From positions 1,736,001 through 1,800,000 of the forward strand of contig OY969762.1 of the NCBI GenBank assembly GCA_963702835.1: a DNA stretch of 64,000 nt, in the 5' to 3' direction. This DNA comes from JAFGAV01 sp041479055 (lineage in GTDB: Bacteria; Acidobacteriota; Aminicenantia; Aminicenantales; JAFGAV01). The notes below the pieces were generated by a model, which was given only the letters and a program-made list of their open reading frames with translations, was not told where the DNA came from and ran no database searches. Position numbers and translations under genes: made by a program. Below are positions 34,732 through 43,189 of this stretch, one piece after another (within the stretch, counting starts at the first letter, position 1; each line of letters begins with the position of its first letter).

Positions 34732-36222
34732 ATGCCCATCGCGATGAAAAGGCTTGATTTGAAAGTTGCGTTCTATATTTTTGCCGCCTGCGTTTTTTTC
34801 TCATGCCTCACCTTCTTGAAGACGGAAGCCTTTTCGGCCCAAACTCCAAACCTCCTCTACCTCCGTCTCCATGTCGAGCTCCAGACCACGGCCGAGCGGG
34901 CGGCCTTCAGCTTTGAAAACGCCGACCCCATCCTGACCTCGCGCCTGGCCGCAGCCCAAGGACCTCTTTCCTCCAAGGGCTGGACCCTGCGGCGGTTCTG
35001 GGTCCGCTCGGCCCAAGCCGGCGCGACGGTCTCGGCCACCACGGCCTATGCCCTGTCCGAGGAAGCGCTCTCCGAACCCCTCCCCTTTTCCCTGGAAAAG
35101 TCAGAAGAGGGCGAGACTCTGCTCCGCATTTCGGTCATCGACAAAACAGGAGAAGCCCATCTCCTCCGGGAATGGCGGCAGACCGGCGCGGCGCGCTTGG
35201 AAGATTCGCTCGACCTGGCCCAAACTGCGACCTCATCCGATATTCTCCTCCTCTCCTCTATCCCCCTTATGGGCCGGCCGGCCCTCGTCGCCCCCCAGAA
35301 AATGCTCCTGGCTTTCTATTATCTTTGGTACGACCCCTCCGATTGGGACAGCCCTTATCTCCAAGACCGTCCCCTGACTCCCTATTCCTCCGGCGACCCG
35401 GCCGCCCTGGCCCGCCACATCGACCAGGCCAAGAGCGCGGGCATCCAGGGCTTCATCGCTTCCTGGTGGGGCCCGGACAATTCCATCGACCGGAACTTCC
35501 AGTCGCTCCTCGACGCCGCCCGGGATAATAATTTCAGGATCGCCCTCTACTTCGAGACCATGGACGCCGACCGGCCGCGCGACGAGGCGACGATTCTGAG
35601 CTGGCTGCGCTACGCTCTCAGCCGCTATGGAGGCCATCCCGCCTTTTTGAGAGTCAGCGGCAAGCCGGTCATTGTGGTGTGGGTTTCCTTCGCCGTAAAG
35701 ATCGAAGTCTGGGACAGGGTTTTTCGTCAACTCCGGGCCGAGGGGCTTGAGGCGGTCTTCATCGGCGCCTACGATTCCCCGGAGCCGGACCTCGACCTCC
35801 TGGACGTCTTCGACGGCCTGCACAACTACAACATCCTGGGTATCCTCAACCGCAACGAGGAGGTCCCGGATATCCTGGCCGGCGCCTATGAAGAAACCGG
35901 CCGGGCCGTCCATTATTATCCCCTGCTGGCCGACACCCCTTCCCTCAAGATCTGGACGGCCACGGTCCAGCCCGGGTTCGACGACACGCTTATTCCCGGC
36001 CGGCGCACGCCGGTGCTCCCCCGCCTGGACGGCGGCCTCTATCAGGCCACCTGGCAGGCGGCCCTGGCCAGCCGGCCCGACTGGATTTTCATCACCACCT
36101 GGAACGAGTGGTGGGAGAACACTCACATCGAGCCCAGCCGGCTCTACGGCGACCAATACCTTAGGATGACTTGGGACCAGTACCGCGCCTGGAGAACCAA
36201 GGCGGCTGGCCCTCCGTATTGA
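34732..36222 (+). CDS. Secreted GH99/GH71-like glycoside hydrolase
   Basis: A 496-residue exported protein. The signal peptide is MKRLDLKVAFYIFAACVFFS with LTFLKTEAFSA. Residues ~50-170 form an extra N-terminal beta-rich domain. From ~185 the catalytic-like TIM barrel begins: LLAFYYLWYDPSDWDSPYLQ, GIQGFIASWWGPDNSIDRNF, FRIALYFETMDADRPRD, KPVIVVWVSFA, and near the end DWIFITTWNEWWENTHIEPS. This order resembles endo-alpha-mannosidase-like GH99 and related GH71 proteins. It may trim or degrade the exported polysaccharide. An in-frame ATG at 34744 could be the real start; neither has a clear ribosome site. Confidence 0.82.
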   Translation: MPIAMKRLDLKVAFYIFAACVFFSCLTFLKTEAFSAQTPNLLYLRLHVELQTTAERAAFSFENADPILTSRLAAAQGPLSSKGWTLRRFWVRSAQAGATVSATTAYALSEEALSEPLPFSLEKSEEGETLLRISVIDKTGEAHLLREWRQTGAARLEDSLDLAQTATSSDILLLSSIPLMGRPALVAPQKMLLAFYYLWYDPSDWDSPYLQDRPLTPYSSGDPAALARHIDQAKSAGIQGFIASWWGPDNSIDRNFQSLLDAARDNNFRIALYFETMDADRPRDEATILSWLRYALSRYGGHPAFLRVSGKPVIVVWVSFAVKIEVWDRVFRQLRAEGLEAVFIGAYDSPEPDLDLLDVFDGLHNYNILGILNRNEEVPDILAGAYEETGRAVHYYPLLADTPSLKIWTATVQPGFDDTLIPGRRTPVLPRLDGGLYQATWQAALASRPDWIFITTWNEWWENTHIEPSRLYGDQYLRMTWDQYRAWRTKAAGPPY

Positions 36223-36348
36223 TTATTTTGGTTCAATAGCCGGCTTGCCAATCCAAGCGGAGCGAGCGTAAATTTAGTTTTTCGGGGAGAAACGCGCCCA
36301 AGTGCAGAGGCGAGAATTCATGCTGTGGAAAGACGGATGCGGCCGCTG

Positions 36349-37521
36349 TTATACCAGACCGGCCAGGAAACGGCCGGCAGAAACAACATGCACGCCGCGG
36401 TCGAGCTTGTGGACGGCCCGCTTTTTGATAAGCTGATAGGCAAACGGAATCTTCAATTTGTTTTTAAAATAGAGAAGGGACGGGGAAACGCTTTCTTCGG
36501 CGAGTTTGGCTTCCACGGCGAACCAGGGTTTCCGGTCGACGGTCACCAAGAAATCCGCCTCCCTTTTTTCTACATCTCTCAAAAAGAAAAGGTCCGCTCT
36601 GACGCCGTCCCGGTCATAAAGGAAATGGCAGAGCTTCAGGAGATGCCCGGCGACCAGATTCTCGAAGCGTGCTCCCTGGTCGGGAACCTCGGACCAGTCC
36701 CACACATAGAGCTTGGGCTCCTTTTTGATGGACCTGATCCAGCGACTCTCGAACGGAGGTATCCGGAAATGATAGTAGAAAGACTCAAGAATCATCAGCC
36801 AGTTGGAAACAGCCCTGTGGCTGACCTCCAGGTCTTCACGGACGGCGTTGGCTGAAAACAGCGACCCCACGCGCTCGGGCAGCATGTCGCTGAGAAGTTT
36901 CATCCGGCCCAGCTCCCGAACCTGCTCAACGCTGGCAATGTCGTCCCTGAACATCCGTTCGATTTTTTCGTTGTGCCAGCGGCGGAGGAATCTCGCATTC
37001 TGCCGGAAAAGGGGCTCGGGGAAACCGCCGAATTCGAAGAGCGAATCGAAATCGGAGGCGGGGGATTCTCCAGCGAGGGGTATTTCTTTGAAGGTTTCGA
37101 CGGCGCCGCTTGTACCGGACAATTCCCCCAGGGAAAAGGGATGAAGCCGGTAATAATGGTAGCGGCCCTGAAGGGAATCCCCTCCCCGCCGGATAGTATC
37201 CAGCCGGGCGCTGCCGGTCACCAAAAATTTATATCGACTCTTAAGCTTGTCGTACTCGCCCTTGACCAGAGTTTTCCAACCGCGAAGCTTATGAATTTCA
37301 TCAAGGATGATGAGGTCGGCGTCGCCGGGCCAGCGGGCGGCCATGATCTCCCGGCGGTCCCGGCGGTTATCCCAATTGAAATATGCCGGCGACCGAAACC
37401 GTTTCCCGAGGAGGTCGGAAGCAAACGTCGTCTTCCCGACCTGGCGGGCGCCGCCGACAAAGACCATCTTCTCCTGGAGGTCGTCGAAAACGGCTCCCGT
37501 AAGATACCTATCCCTCAACAT
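36349..37521 (-). CDS. AAA-type ATPase with DUF4143 domain
   Basis: A 390-residue protein. Walker A is VFVGGARQVGKTTFASDLLG, Walker B is DLIILDEIHK, and sensor-like FLVTGSARLD follows. The C-terminal half is the DUF4143 nuclease-like region (FENLVAGHLLKLCHFL; EADFLVTVDRKPWFAVEAKL). Such ATPases are frequent, often mobile or defence/toxin-associated, but their role is not established. It has a perfect promoter so close that the message would be leaderless, plus two operator-like palindromes upstream, suggesting tight control. Confidence 0.87.
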   Translation of the reverse strand: MLRDRYLTGAVFDDLQEKMVFVGGARQVGKTTFASDLLGKRFRSPAYFNWDNRRDRREIMAARWPGDADLIILDEIHKLRGWKTLVKGEYDKLKSRYKFLVTGSARLDTIRRGGDSLQGRYHYYRLHPFSLGELSGTSGAVETFKEIPLAGESPASDFDSLFEFGGFPEPLFRQNARFLRRWHNEKIERMFRDDIASVEQVRELGRMKLLSDMLPERVGSLFSANAVREDLEVSHRAVSNWLMILESFYYHFRIPPFESRWIRSIKKEPKLYVWDWSEVPDQGARFENLVAGHLLKLCHFLYDRDGVRADLFFLRDVEKREADFLVTVDRKPWFAVEAKLAEESVSPSLLYFKNKLKIPFAYQLIKKRAVHKLDRGVHVVSAGRFLAGLV

Positions 37522-37527
37522 GGATTG

Positions 37528-37556
37528 ATTATAAGCCGGCTCTTGATCGATGTCAA
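37528..37556 (-). promoter_or_regulatory. Perfect consensus promoter for the DUF4143 ATPase
   Basis: Minus strand TTGACA (37551-37556), spacer of exactly 17 nt, TATAAT (37528-37533). The ATG (37521) begins 7 nt after the -10 box, where transcription itself would start, so the mRNA is predicted to be leaderless. Confidence 0.85.
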
Positions 37557-37558
37557 GA

Positions 37559-37610
37559 TTTTTTGCCTATAAGCAAAAAAATAGTGTTATTTTTTTGCCT
37601 GCCGGCAAAA
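37559..37610. promoter_or_regulatory. Tandem operator-like palindromes
   Basis: Palindrome 1: TTTTTTGC-CTATAA-GCAAAAAA at 37559-37580. Palindrome 2: TTTTGCC-TGCC-GGCAAAA at 37593-37610. Their centres are 32 bp apart, three helical turns, and the first abuts the -35 box. They look like two binding sites for one dimeric regulator. They could alternatively be hairpins, but position favours operators. Confidence 0.6.
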
Positions 37611-37717
37611 TTATCGGAGCCCGAACGCACCGGCCGTCTGGCCTTCGACTCTCCGGGAACCAGCACCGGCACTCTGAAGATCAAGGCGGCCGGTCCCGTG
37701 TCGGAATGTTGTATTTC

Positions 37718-37726
37718 TGGTATAAT
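37718..37726 (+). promoter_or_regulatory. Extended -10 promoter for the P-type ATPase
   Basis: TGGTATAAT, a perfect -10 with TGn extension, about 65 nt upstream of the start at 37792. No good -35 box is seen. Confidence 0.5.
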
Positions 37727-37791
37727 AAGCGGCTGAAAATCGACCGCCCGGAAAGCCCGTTTTCATTCAAGCGCTTCAGGAAAGGATGGTC

Positions 37792-40489
37792 ATGGACAAA
37801 CTGAAATGGCACGCCCTGGAGGCAGAGGCCGTCATAAAGGCTTTGGGCACCAACGCGGCCCATGGCTTGGACGAGGCCGAGGCGCGGCGCCGCCTGGCCG
37901 AATACGGCCCTAACGAGCTCAGGAAGGAGAAAAAGGCCTCGCCCTTGAGCCTTTTCTTCAATCAATTCAAGAACGTCCTGATCATTATCCTCCTTGTGGC
38001 CATCGTCCTGTCAGTGGCCATCGGCGAGGTGCTGGACGCGGTCATCATCGGCATCATCGTCGTCTTCAGCGCCCTGCTCGGCTTTTTCCAGGAATACAAG
38101 GCAGAGAAGGCGCTGGAAGCCTTGAAGAAGATGCTCTCCCCGACCAGCACCGTGATGCGGGAGGGACATGAGCGGGACATCCCCTCCCGGGAACTCGTCC
38201 CCGGCGACATCCTTCTCCTAGAGGCCGGGGACCGCATCCCGGCCGACGCCCGGCTGGTCGAGGTTCCCACCCTCAAATGCGACGAGGCGGCCCTGACCGG
38301 AGAATCGTTCCCCGTCAGCAAGAACGCCGGCGTGCTGCCGGAGGAAACCACGCTCAGCGAGCGACAGAACCTGGTTTTCGCCGGCACGGTCGTCACCTAC
38401 GGCCGGGCCCGGGCAGCGGTCCTGGCCACCGGCATGGAGACCGAGTTCGGCCGCATCGCCGAGGAAGTGGGCGGCGCCGAGCAGAAAAAAACCCCCTTGG
38501 AGAAACGAACCGAGGAGATCGGCAAATGGCTGGGCCTCATAAGCCTGGCGATCTGCTTCCTGGTGGCCGGGATCAGCATCCTGCGGCAGGCCCTGACCGG
38601 CGGTTTGAATATGACCTTCGTTTTACACATGGTCATGTTTGCCGTGTCCCTGGCGGTGGCCGCCGTGCCCGAGGCCCTGGCCGCTATCGTCACCGGCGCG
38701 CTGGCCATCGGCATGCACCAGATGGCCAAGCAGAACGCCCTGGTGCGGAAGATGCCGGCCGTAGAGACGTTAGGCTGCACGACCGTCATCTGCTCTGACA
38801 AGACGGGCACCTTGACCAAGGGCGAGATGACGGTCCGCCGGGTTGTTCACCGCCGGAAGGGCGGTGGAGGTCACCGGCACCGGCTACGAGCCTCACGGCG
38901 AGTTCCGGGGGGAGGACGTCGAGCGCATCCGGCAGAGCGCCTCCTTCCGGCTGCTCCTTCAGGGCGGCATGCTGTGCAACGACTCGGGCCTCCTCCGGCA
39001 GGAAAACCTTTGGACGATCAAGGGCGACCCGACCGAGGCCGCCCTGGTGGTCCTGGGCGAAAAGGCGGGCATCGGCCACGAGGAGCTGGAGCTGGAATTC
39101 CCGAGGGTCGAGGAGATTCCCTTCAGCTCGGAGCGAAAGCGGATGACCACCGTCCACCAGGCCGAGGGGAAGAAAATCGCCTTTCTCAAGGGCGCGCCCG
39201 AGGTCGTGCTCCGGCGCTGCTCTCATCTGTTGGACGGAGACGAGACCAAGCCGCTGGGCGAAAGCGACCGGCGACGGATCCTGCAAGCCAACGAGGACAT
39301 GGCCCGCGCAGCGCTGCGAGTGCTGGCCGTGGCCTTCCGCGAATGCCGAGCCGGGCCTCCTCTTTCAGCGAGGAGGACGAGGAGGATATGGTCTTCCTGG
39401 GGCTGGTGGGCATGATGGACCCCCCCCGCGAGGAGGCCATCCGTGCCGTCCAAGCCTGCGCGGCCATGAAGATCCGAACGGTCATGATCACCGGCGACAA
39501 CGAAATCACGGCCATGGCCGTGGCCCGCGAGATCGGCATCTGGCGCCAGGGCGACCTGGTCCTGACCGGCGAGCGGCTGGAGAAGATGACGGATGAGGAG
39601 TTTGCCGGCATCGTGGACCGGGTGACGCGTCTATGCCCGCGTCTCGCCCATCGACAAGCTCAAGATCGTCAAGGCCTGGCAGAGCCGCGGCGATGTGGTG
39701 GCCATGACCGGCGACGGAGTCAACGACGCGCCGGCCCTCAAGCACGCCGACATCGGGGTGGCCATGGGCATCACCGGCACGGAAGTGACCAAGGACGCGG
39801 CCGACCTGGTCCTCAACGACGACAACTTCGCCACTATCCTCAAGGCCATCGAGCGCGGCCGCTGGATTTACGACAACATCAAGAAATACCTGGCCTACCT
39901 CCTGCGCTGCAACATCACCGAGGTGGCGGTCATCGGCGGCATCGTCCTCATCAAGGGGCCGGCCTTTCTGCCGCTGCTCTCGGCGGCCATCCTCTACATC
40001 AACCTGGCCACCGACGGCCTGCCGGCCCTGGCCTTGGGCGTGTCGCCGCCCGACCCGGACATCCTGCAGCGGCCGCCGCGCAGCCCCCGGGAGAGCATTT
40101 TCTCCAGGGAGGTCAAGGTTTATATCAGCCTGGCCTTGCTGGTGGAGACGCCTTTCTTCCTGTTTCTTTACTTCCACCAGTTCACCGACCTCACCCAGGC
40201 CCGCACCGAGATCTTCTTCCTGTTCATCATCGTCGAGCTGGTGCTGGCCTTGAATTTCCGCTCGCTCAAGTTCAGCGTCTTCCAGGCGCCGCCCCACCGG
40301 TGGCTTGTGGCGGCGGTGGCTTCTCAGATAGTGCTCATTGCAGTGCTGATCCAGAGCGCTGTGGTCCGGGACGCCTTCGGCGTCCAGAAGCCTACGGCGG
40401 CCATGCTCCTGATCATCGGGGCTTTCTCCCTGTTCGTCTTCCTGGTGACGGAGCTGGTCAAGGTCGGCCTGCGCCGCCGCTCCAATTAA
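37792..40489 (+). pseudogene. Ca2+-type P-type ATPase interrupted by three frameshifts
   Basis: The three frames together encode a full-length (~900 residue) calcium-type transporter. Frame one gives the cation-ATPase N-domain, TLKCDEAALTGESFPVSKNA, the M4 motif AAVPEALAAIVTGALAIGMH and the phosphorylation site CSDKTGTLTKGEMT. The frame changes near 38845 (continuing EVTGTGYEPHGEF ... GDPTEAALVVLGEKAGI), returns near 39355 (EEDEEDMVFLGLVGMMDPPR, ITGDNEITAMAVA), and changes again near 39635 (VAMTGDGVNDAPALKHADIG and the last four helices). Every catalytic motif is intact, so either it decayed recently or the sequence has errors. Start 37792 (MDKLKWHAL) has AAGG six nt upstream and is preferred over 37786. 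Confidence 0.85.
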
Positions 40490-40525
40490 GGGGACTTTAG
40501 GAAGAAATAAGTGATGTGTCCCCTT
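40488..40525. terminator. Inverted repeat between convergent genes
   Basis: AAGGGGAC (40488-40495) and GTCCCCTT (40518-40525) form an 8-bp perfect stem with a 22-nt loop just after the P-type ATPase stop and before the end of the convergent lipoprotein gene. The position suits a bidirectional terminator, though no T-run follows directly and the loop is long. Confidence 0.4.
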
Positions 40526-40539
40526 ATGACCTCCCCTTA

Positions 40540-41154
40540 TTACCGCGGCCGGAAGTCGCGCGTGATATCGTACACCAGGCTGCGGATAAGCCGCCGGTAA
40601 TTCTCCTCCTGGTCAGGCAGGCTGAAGTCGAAGATTCCGCCCGGCCCAACGCCGATGCGGCCCGCTTCGCCCCGCCGCTCGGCCGAATCCGTCCACAGCA
40701 CTCCCCCCGTGTCCGTGGCGGTCAAGGTGGCCGTCAGAAAGATGTTGAAGGTGGCCCGGACGCTCAGATAGCGGGCCAGCGAGAGGATATCCACCGAAGG
40801 CCGGATGTCGGAGGCCCGCAGTCGGCCGATGAAGACGGCCGCCACGCCGTAGCGTTGGCCGATGGCCCGCTGGGCCGCCTGGTCGGTCCGGTCGGCGCCC
40901 ACCGACCGGAGCGCTTCCTCCCAGGAACCCAGCTCCACAATCTCCACCCGCTGCCAGCGAAAAATCTCCTCCATGAAATGCTGAGTGGCCATATCGGCCA
41001 GCGGCCCCTCGGCCTTCTCCAAGCTGAAGGTGGCCAGCCCGACCCTCCGCAGCGGGGCGAGGTCGAAAGCGGGAGGATAGAGATACGGAGCGCAGCCGGC
41101 CAGGAGAATACACAGAGCAAAGAGAAAGACGATCTTCGTGTCTATGTTTTTCAT
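40540..41154 (-). CDS. Predicted lipoprotein
   Basis: A 204-residue protein starting MKNIDTKIVFLFALCILLAGC, a clear type II signal with lipobox LAGC, so it is lipidated at Cys21. The mature part has a mixed alpha/beta pattern (RRVGLATFSLEKAEGPLADM; YGVAAVFIGRLRASDIRPSV; ATLTATDTGGVLWTDSAER). This resembles small outer-membrane lipoproteins of the CsgG/GNA1162-like kind, but I cannot assign it. The start at 41154 is chosen because the signal peptide begins there; the frame extends upstream without a ribosome site. Confidence 0.72.
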   Translation of the reverse strand: MKNIDTKIVFLFALCILLAGCAPYLYPPAFDLAPLRRVGLATFSLEKAEGPLADMATQHFMEEIFRWQRVEIVELGSWEEALRSVGADRTDQAAQRAIGQRYGVAAVFIGRLRASDIRPSVDILSLARYLSVRATFNIFLTATLTATDTGGVLWTDSAERRGEAGRIGVGPGGIFDFSLPDQEENYRRLIRSLVYDITRDFRPR

Positions 41155-41286
41155 GCCACACACTCCCTGATGGAAATTGGCAGTCGCCCAGCCATCCTGA
41201 GGATAAGAAATTTCAGCGAATATTACAAGCAGTTGCATTTGACCCGTGTTTTATTCTTAAATAGCCCGAGAAAGATTGAGTGGGCC

Positions 41287-42213
41287 ATGGGCATCCCCTC
41301 CGTTTCCGCTTTCGACCGGGCTCTGCGCCGGAACAGGCTCCGTCTTCCTCTCGGGCCGCGCAGCCGGGTCGTCATCTTCAGCGACCTCCACCGCGGAATC
41401 GGCGATGAAGCGGACGACTTCAGGCCTAACCAGCTCCTTTTCGAGGCGGCCCTCGAATATTACAATCGCCGCCGTTTCACCTACATCGAGCTGGGCGACG
41501 GCGACGAGCTGGTGGAGAACACCCGCTTCGAGGCGATCGTCCGGTCCTACGGCCGCATCTTCCGTCTCCTCGACCGCTTTCACCGGGACGGCCGCCTCTA
41601 CTACCTGGTCGGCAACCACAACCTCCAGATGGGCAAGGCCCGCTGGCGGGAGAAGCACCTGGCCAAGGCCCGGCGGATCATCCCCGGGCTGTGGGAAGCG
41701 CTGGCCGCCCCGCAGACCATCCTCCTCGGCGACAGGATTTTTCTGTTCCACGGCCACCAAGCCGATGTCCTGAGCACTTTTGTGGCGCCCCTCAGCCGGT
41801 TCTTTGTGCGCACGATCTGGCGTTTTCTGAAGAATGTCTTCGGCTTCAAGAACCCGCTGAGCGTGAGCCAGAATCCCCGCAAGCGGAGCCGGGTGGAACA
41901 GAGAATTTTGGGCTGGGCGGCGCGGCGAGGGATGGTGGCCGTGGCCGGCCATACCCATCGTCCTGTCTTCATGTCGGTCGGCCGCCAGGAGAGCGAGGCC
42001 GGGCTGGCGGGCCGGCCTTATTACTTCAACTGCGGCAGCGGCGTTCATCCCGGGGCGGTCACCGCCCTGGAGATCGAGGCCATGACCATTCGGCTGGTCA
42101 ATTGGCGCATCATGGCCGACCCCCGCGACCGAGGCCGGCTGCGAGCGGCGCGGCAGACCATGGAAGGCTGTCAGCGGCGGCTGCGGGATATTTTTACCCA
42201 GATGCAGGCCTGA
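41287..42213 (+). CDS. Metallophosphoesterase (calcineurin-like)
   Basis: A 308-residue protein with all five calcineurin-like blocks: VVIFSDLHRGIGDE, YIELGDGDELVEN, YYLVGNHNLQMGK, IFLFHGHQAD and VVAVAGHTHRPVFM. The GD-E, GNH and GHTH ligands coordinate a two-metal centre. No signal peptide is seen. It is similar in design to UDP-diacylglucosamine-hydrolase-like and other bacterial calcineurin phosphatases; the substrate is unknown. The open frame extends far upstream over the opposite-strand lipoprotein gene, but the ATG at 41287 is the sensible start. Confidence 0.88.
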   Translation: MGIPSVSAFDRALRRNRLRLPLGPRSRVVIFSDLHRGIGDEADDFRPNQLLFEAALEYYNRRRFTYIELGDGDELVENTRFEAIVRSYGRIFRLLDRFHRDGRLYYLVGNHNLQMGKARWREKHLAKARRIIPGLWEALAAPQTILLGDRIFLFHGHQADVLSTFVAPLSRFFVRTIWRFLKNVFGFKNPLSVSQNPRKRSRVEQRILGWAARRGMVAVAGHTHRPVFMSVGRQESEAGLAGRPYYFNCGSGVHPGAVTALEIEAMTIRLVNWRIMADPRDRGRLRAARQTMEGCQRRLRDIFTQMQA

Positions 42214-42266
42214 GATGCATCGGAAAGCAGAACCGTCCTTATCATCGAAAAAGACAGGCTTAAATG

Positions 42267-42275
42267 TGATACAAT
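42267..42275 (+). promoter_or_regulatory. Extended -10 promoter for the OmpA lipoprotein gene
   Basis: TGATACAAT about 41 nt upstream of the ATG; one mismatch to TATAAT with the TGn extension. A strong AGGAGGGG ribosome site follows before the start codon. Confidence 0.4.
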
Positions 42276-42316
42276 ATGAAGATAGAGAAATTATTTAAAA
42301 AGAAGGAGGGGACGTT

Positions 42317-42985
42317 ATGAAAAAAATCCTGGCCTACACTCTGCTGCCTGTTCTTCTTTTGACCGCCTTCAGCTGCGCTTCGATGAACAAAGCCCAACAG
42401 GGCGCGGTCATCGGCGCCGGTTCGGGCGCCGTGCTGGGCGGGGTGATCGGCAAGATTGCCGGCAACACCATCGTCGGCGCTATTATCGGCGCGGCCATCG
42501 GCGGCGCGGCCGGCGCTTTCATCGGCAGCTACATGGACAAACAGGCGGCCGAGATGCAGCGCGACCTGGAGGGCGCCAAGGTTGAACGCATCGGCGAGGG
42601 CATCAAGATCACGTTCAATTCGGGCTTGATGTTCGACGTGGACAAGTCCGAGCTGCGCTCGACCAGTAAGCAGAACCTCAGCGACCTGGCCCGTATCCTC
42701 AACAAATACCCGGACACCAACATCCTCATCGAGGGCCACACCGATTCCACCGGGACGGAGGAATACAATAAGAGTTTGTCCAACAACCGGGCCGATTCGG
42801 TCAGCGCCTATCTGGCCGTGCTGGAGGTCAAGTCCGGCCGCTTCACCATGGTCGGCTACGGCGAGTCGCAGCCGGTGGCCACCAACGACACCGAGGAAGG
42901 CCGCCAGCTCAACCGCCGGGTGGACATCGCCATCATGGCCAACGAAAAGTTGAAAAAGATAGCCAAAGAGAAGACCCAAGGTTGA
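42317..42985 (+). CDS. OmpA-family outer-membrane lipoprotein
   Basis: A 222-residue lipoprotein. The signal MKKILAYTLLPVLLLTAFSC has a lipobox-like AFSC, giving lipidation at Cys20. A glycine-zipper segment follows (residues ~28-75; GAVIGAGSGAVLGGVIGKIA, GAIIGAAIGGAAGAFIGSY). The C-terminal half is an OmpA peptidoglycan-binding domain: FDVDKSELRSTSKQNLSDLA, ILIEGHTDSTGTEEYNKSLS, RADSVSAYL, NRRVDIAI. It should tether the outer membrane to peptidoglycan. This YiaD-like layout is common. Two hairpins downstream end its transcript. Confidence 0.93.
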   Translation: MKKILAYTLLPVLLLTAFSCASMNKAQQGAVIGAGSGAVLGGVIGKIAGNTIVGAIIGAAIGGAAGAFIGSYMDKQAAEMQRDLEGAKVERIGEGIKITFNSGLMFDVDKSELRSTSKQNLSDLARILNKYPDTNILIEGHTDSTGTEEYNKSLSNNRADSVSAYLAVLEVKSGRFTMVGYGESQPVATNDTEEGRQLNRRVDIAIMANEKLKKIAKEKTQG

Positions 42986-43058
42986 GCATATAGATTTTGG
43001 CAGACATATTCGTCAATGACAAAAATTGTCATAAAAGAAATATTAGAGTAAAGGATAG

Positions 43059-43111
43059 AGGGGATGTAATTTCATCCCCTAAATCACCCTTAGGGGTGAT
43101 TGACGTTTTTT
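43059..43111 (+). terminator. Tandem hairpins with a U-run after the OmpA gene
   Basis: Hairpin 1: AGGGGATG (43059-43066) with CATCCCCT (43073-43080), 6-nt loop. Hairpin 2: AATCACCC (43082-43089) with GGGTGATT (43094-43101), TTAG loop, followed by GACG and six T (43106-43111). The second is a good intrinsic terminator; the first may strengthen it. A third small stem, AGGCCT-TTGA-AGGCCT, lies near 43140-43156. Confidence 0.75.
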
Positions 43112-43189
43112 GGCCCAGATGAAATACATTAATAGATATAAGGCCTTTGAAGGCCTAATGCCAGTTTTTTTGGGATGAATGGGTAGAGC

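Noticed and set aside
36223..36348. Possible third copy of the nested-repeat element (contains ATAGCCGGC)
   Set aside because: None of the conserved internal blocks and no closing arms are present.
40488..40525. Possible REP-like repeat (AAGGGGAC/GTCCCCTT)
   Set aside because: Only one full copy was seen; a partial TGTCCCC at about 61960 is too short to define a family. Listed only as a possible terminator.
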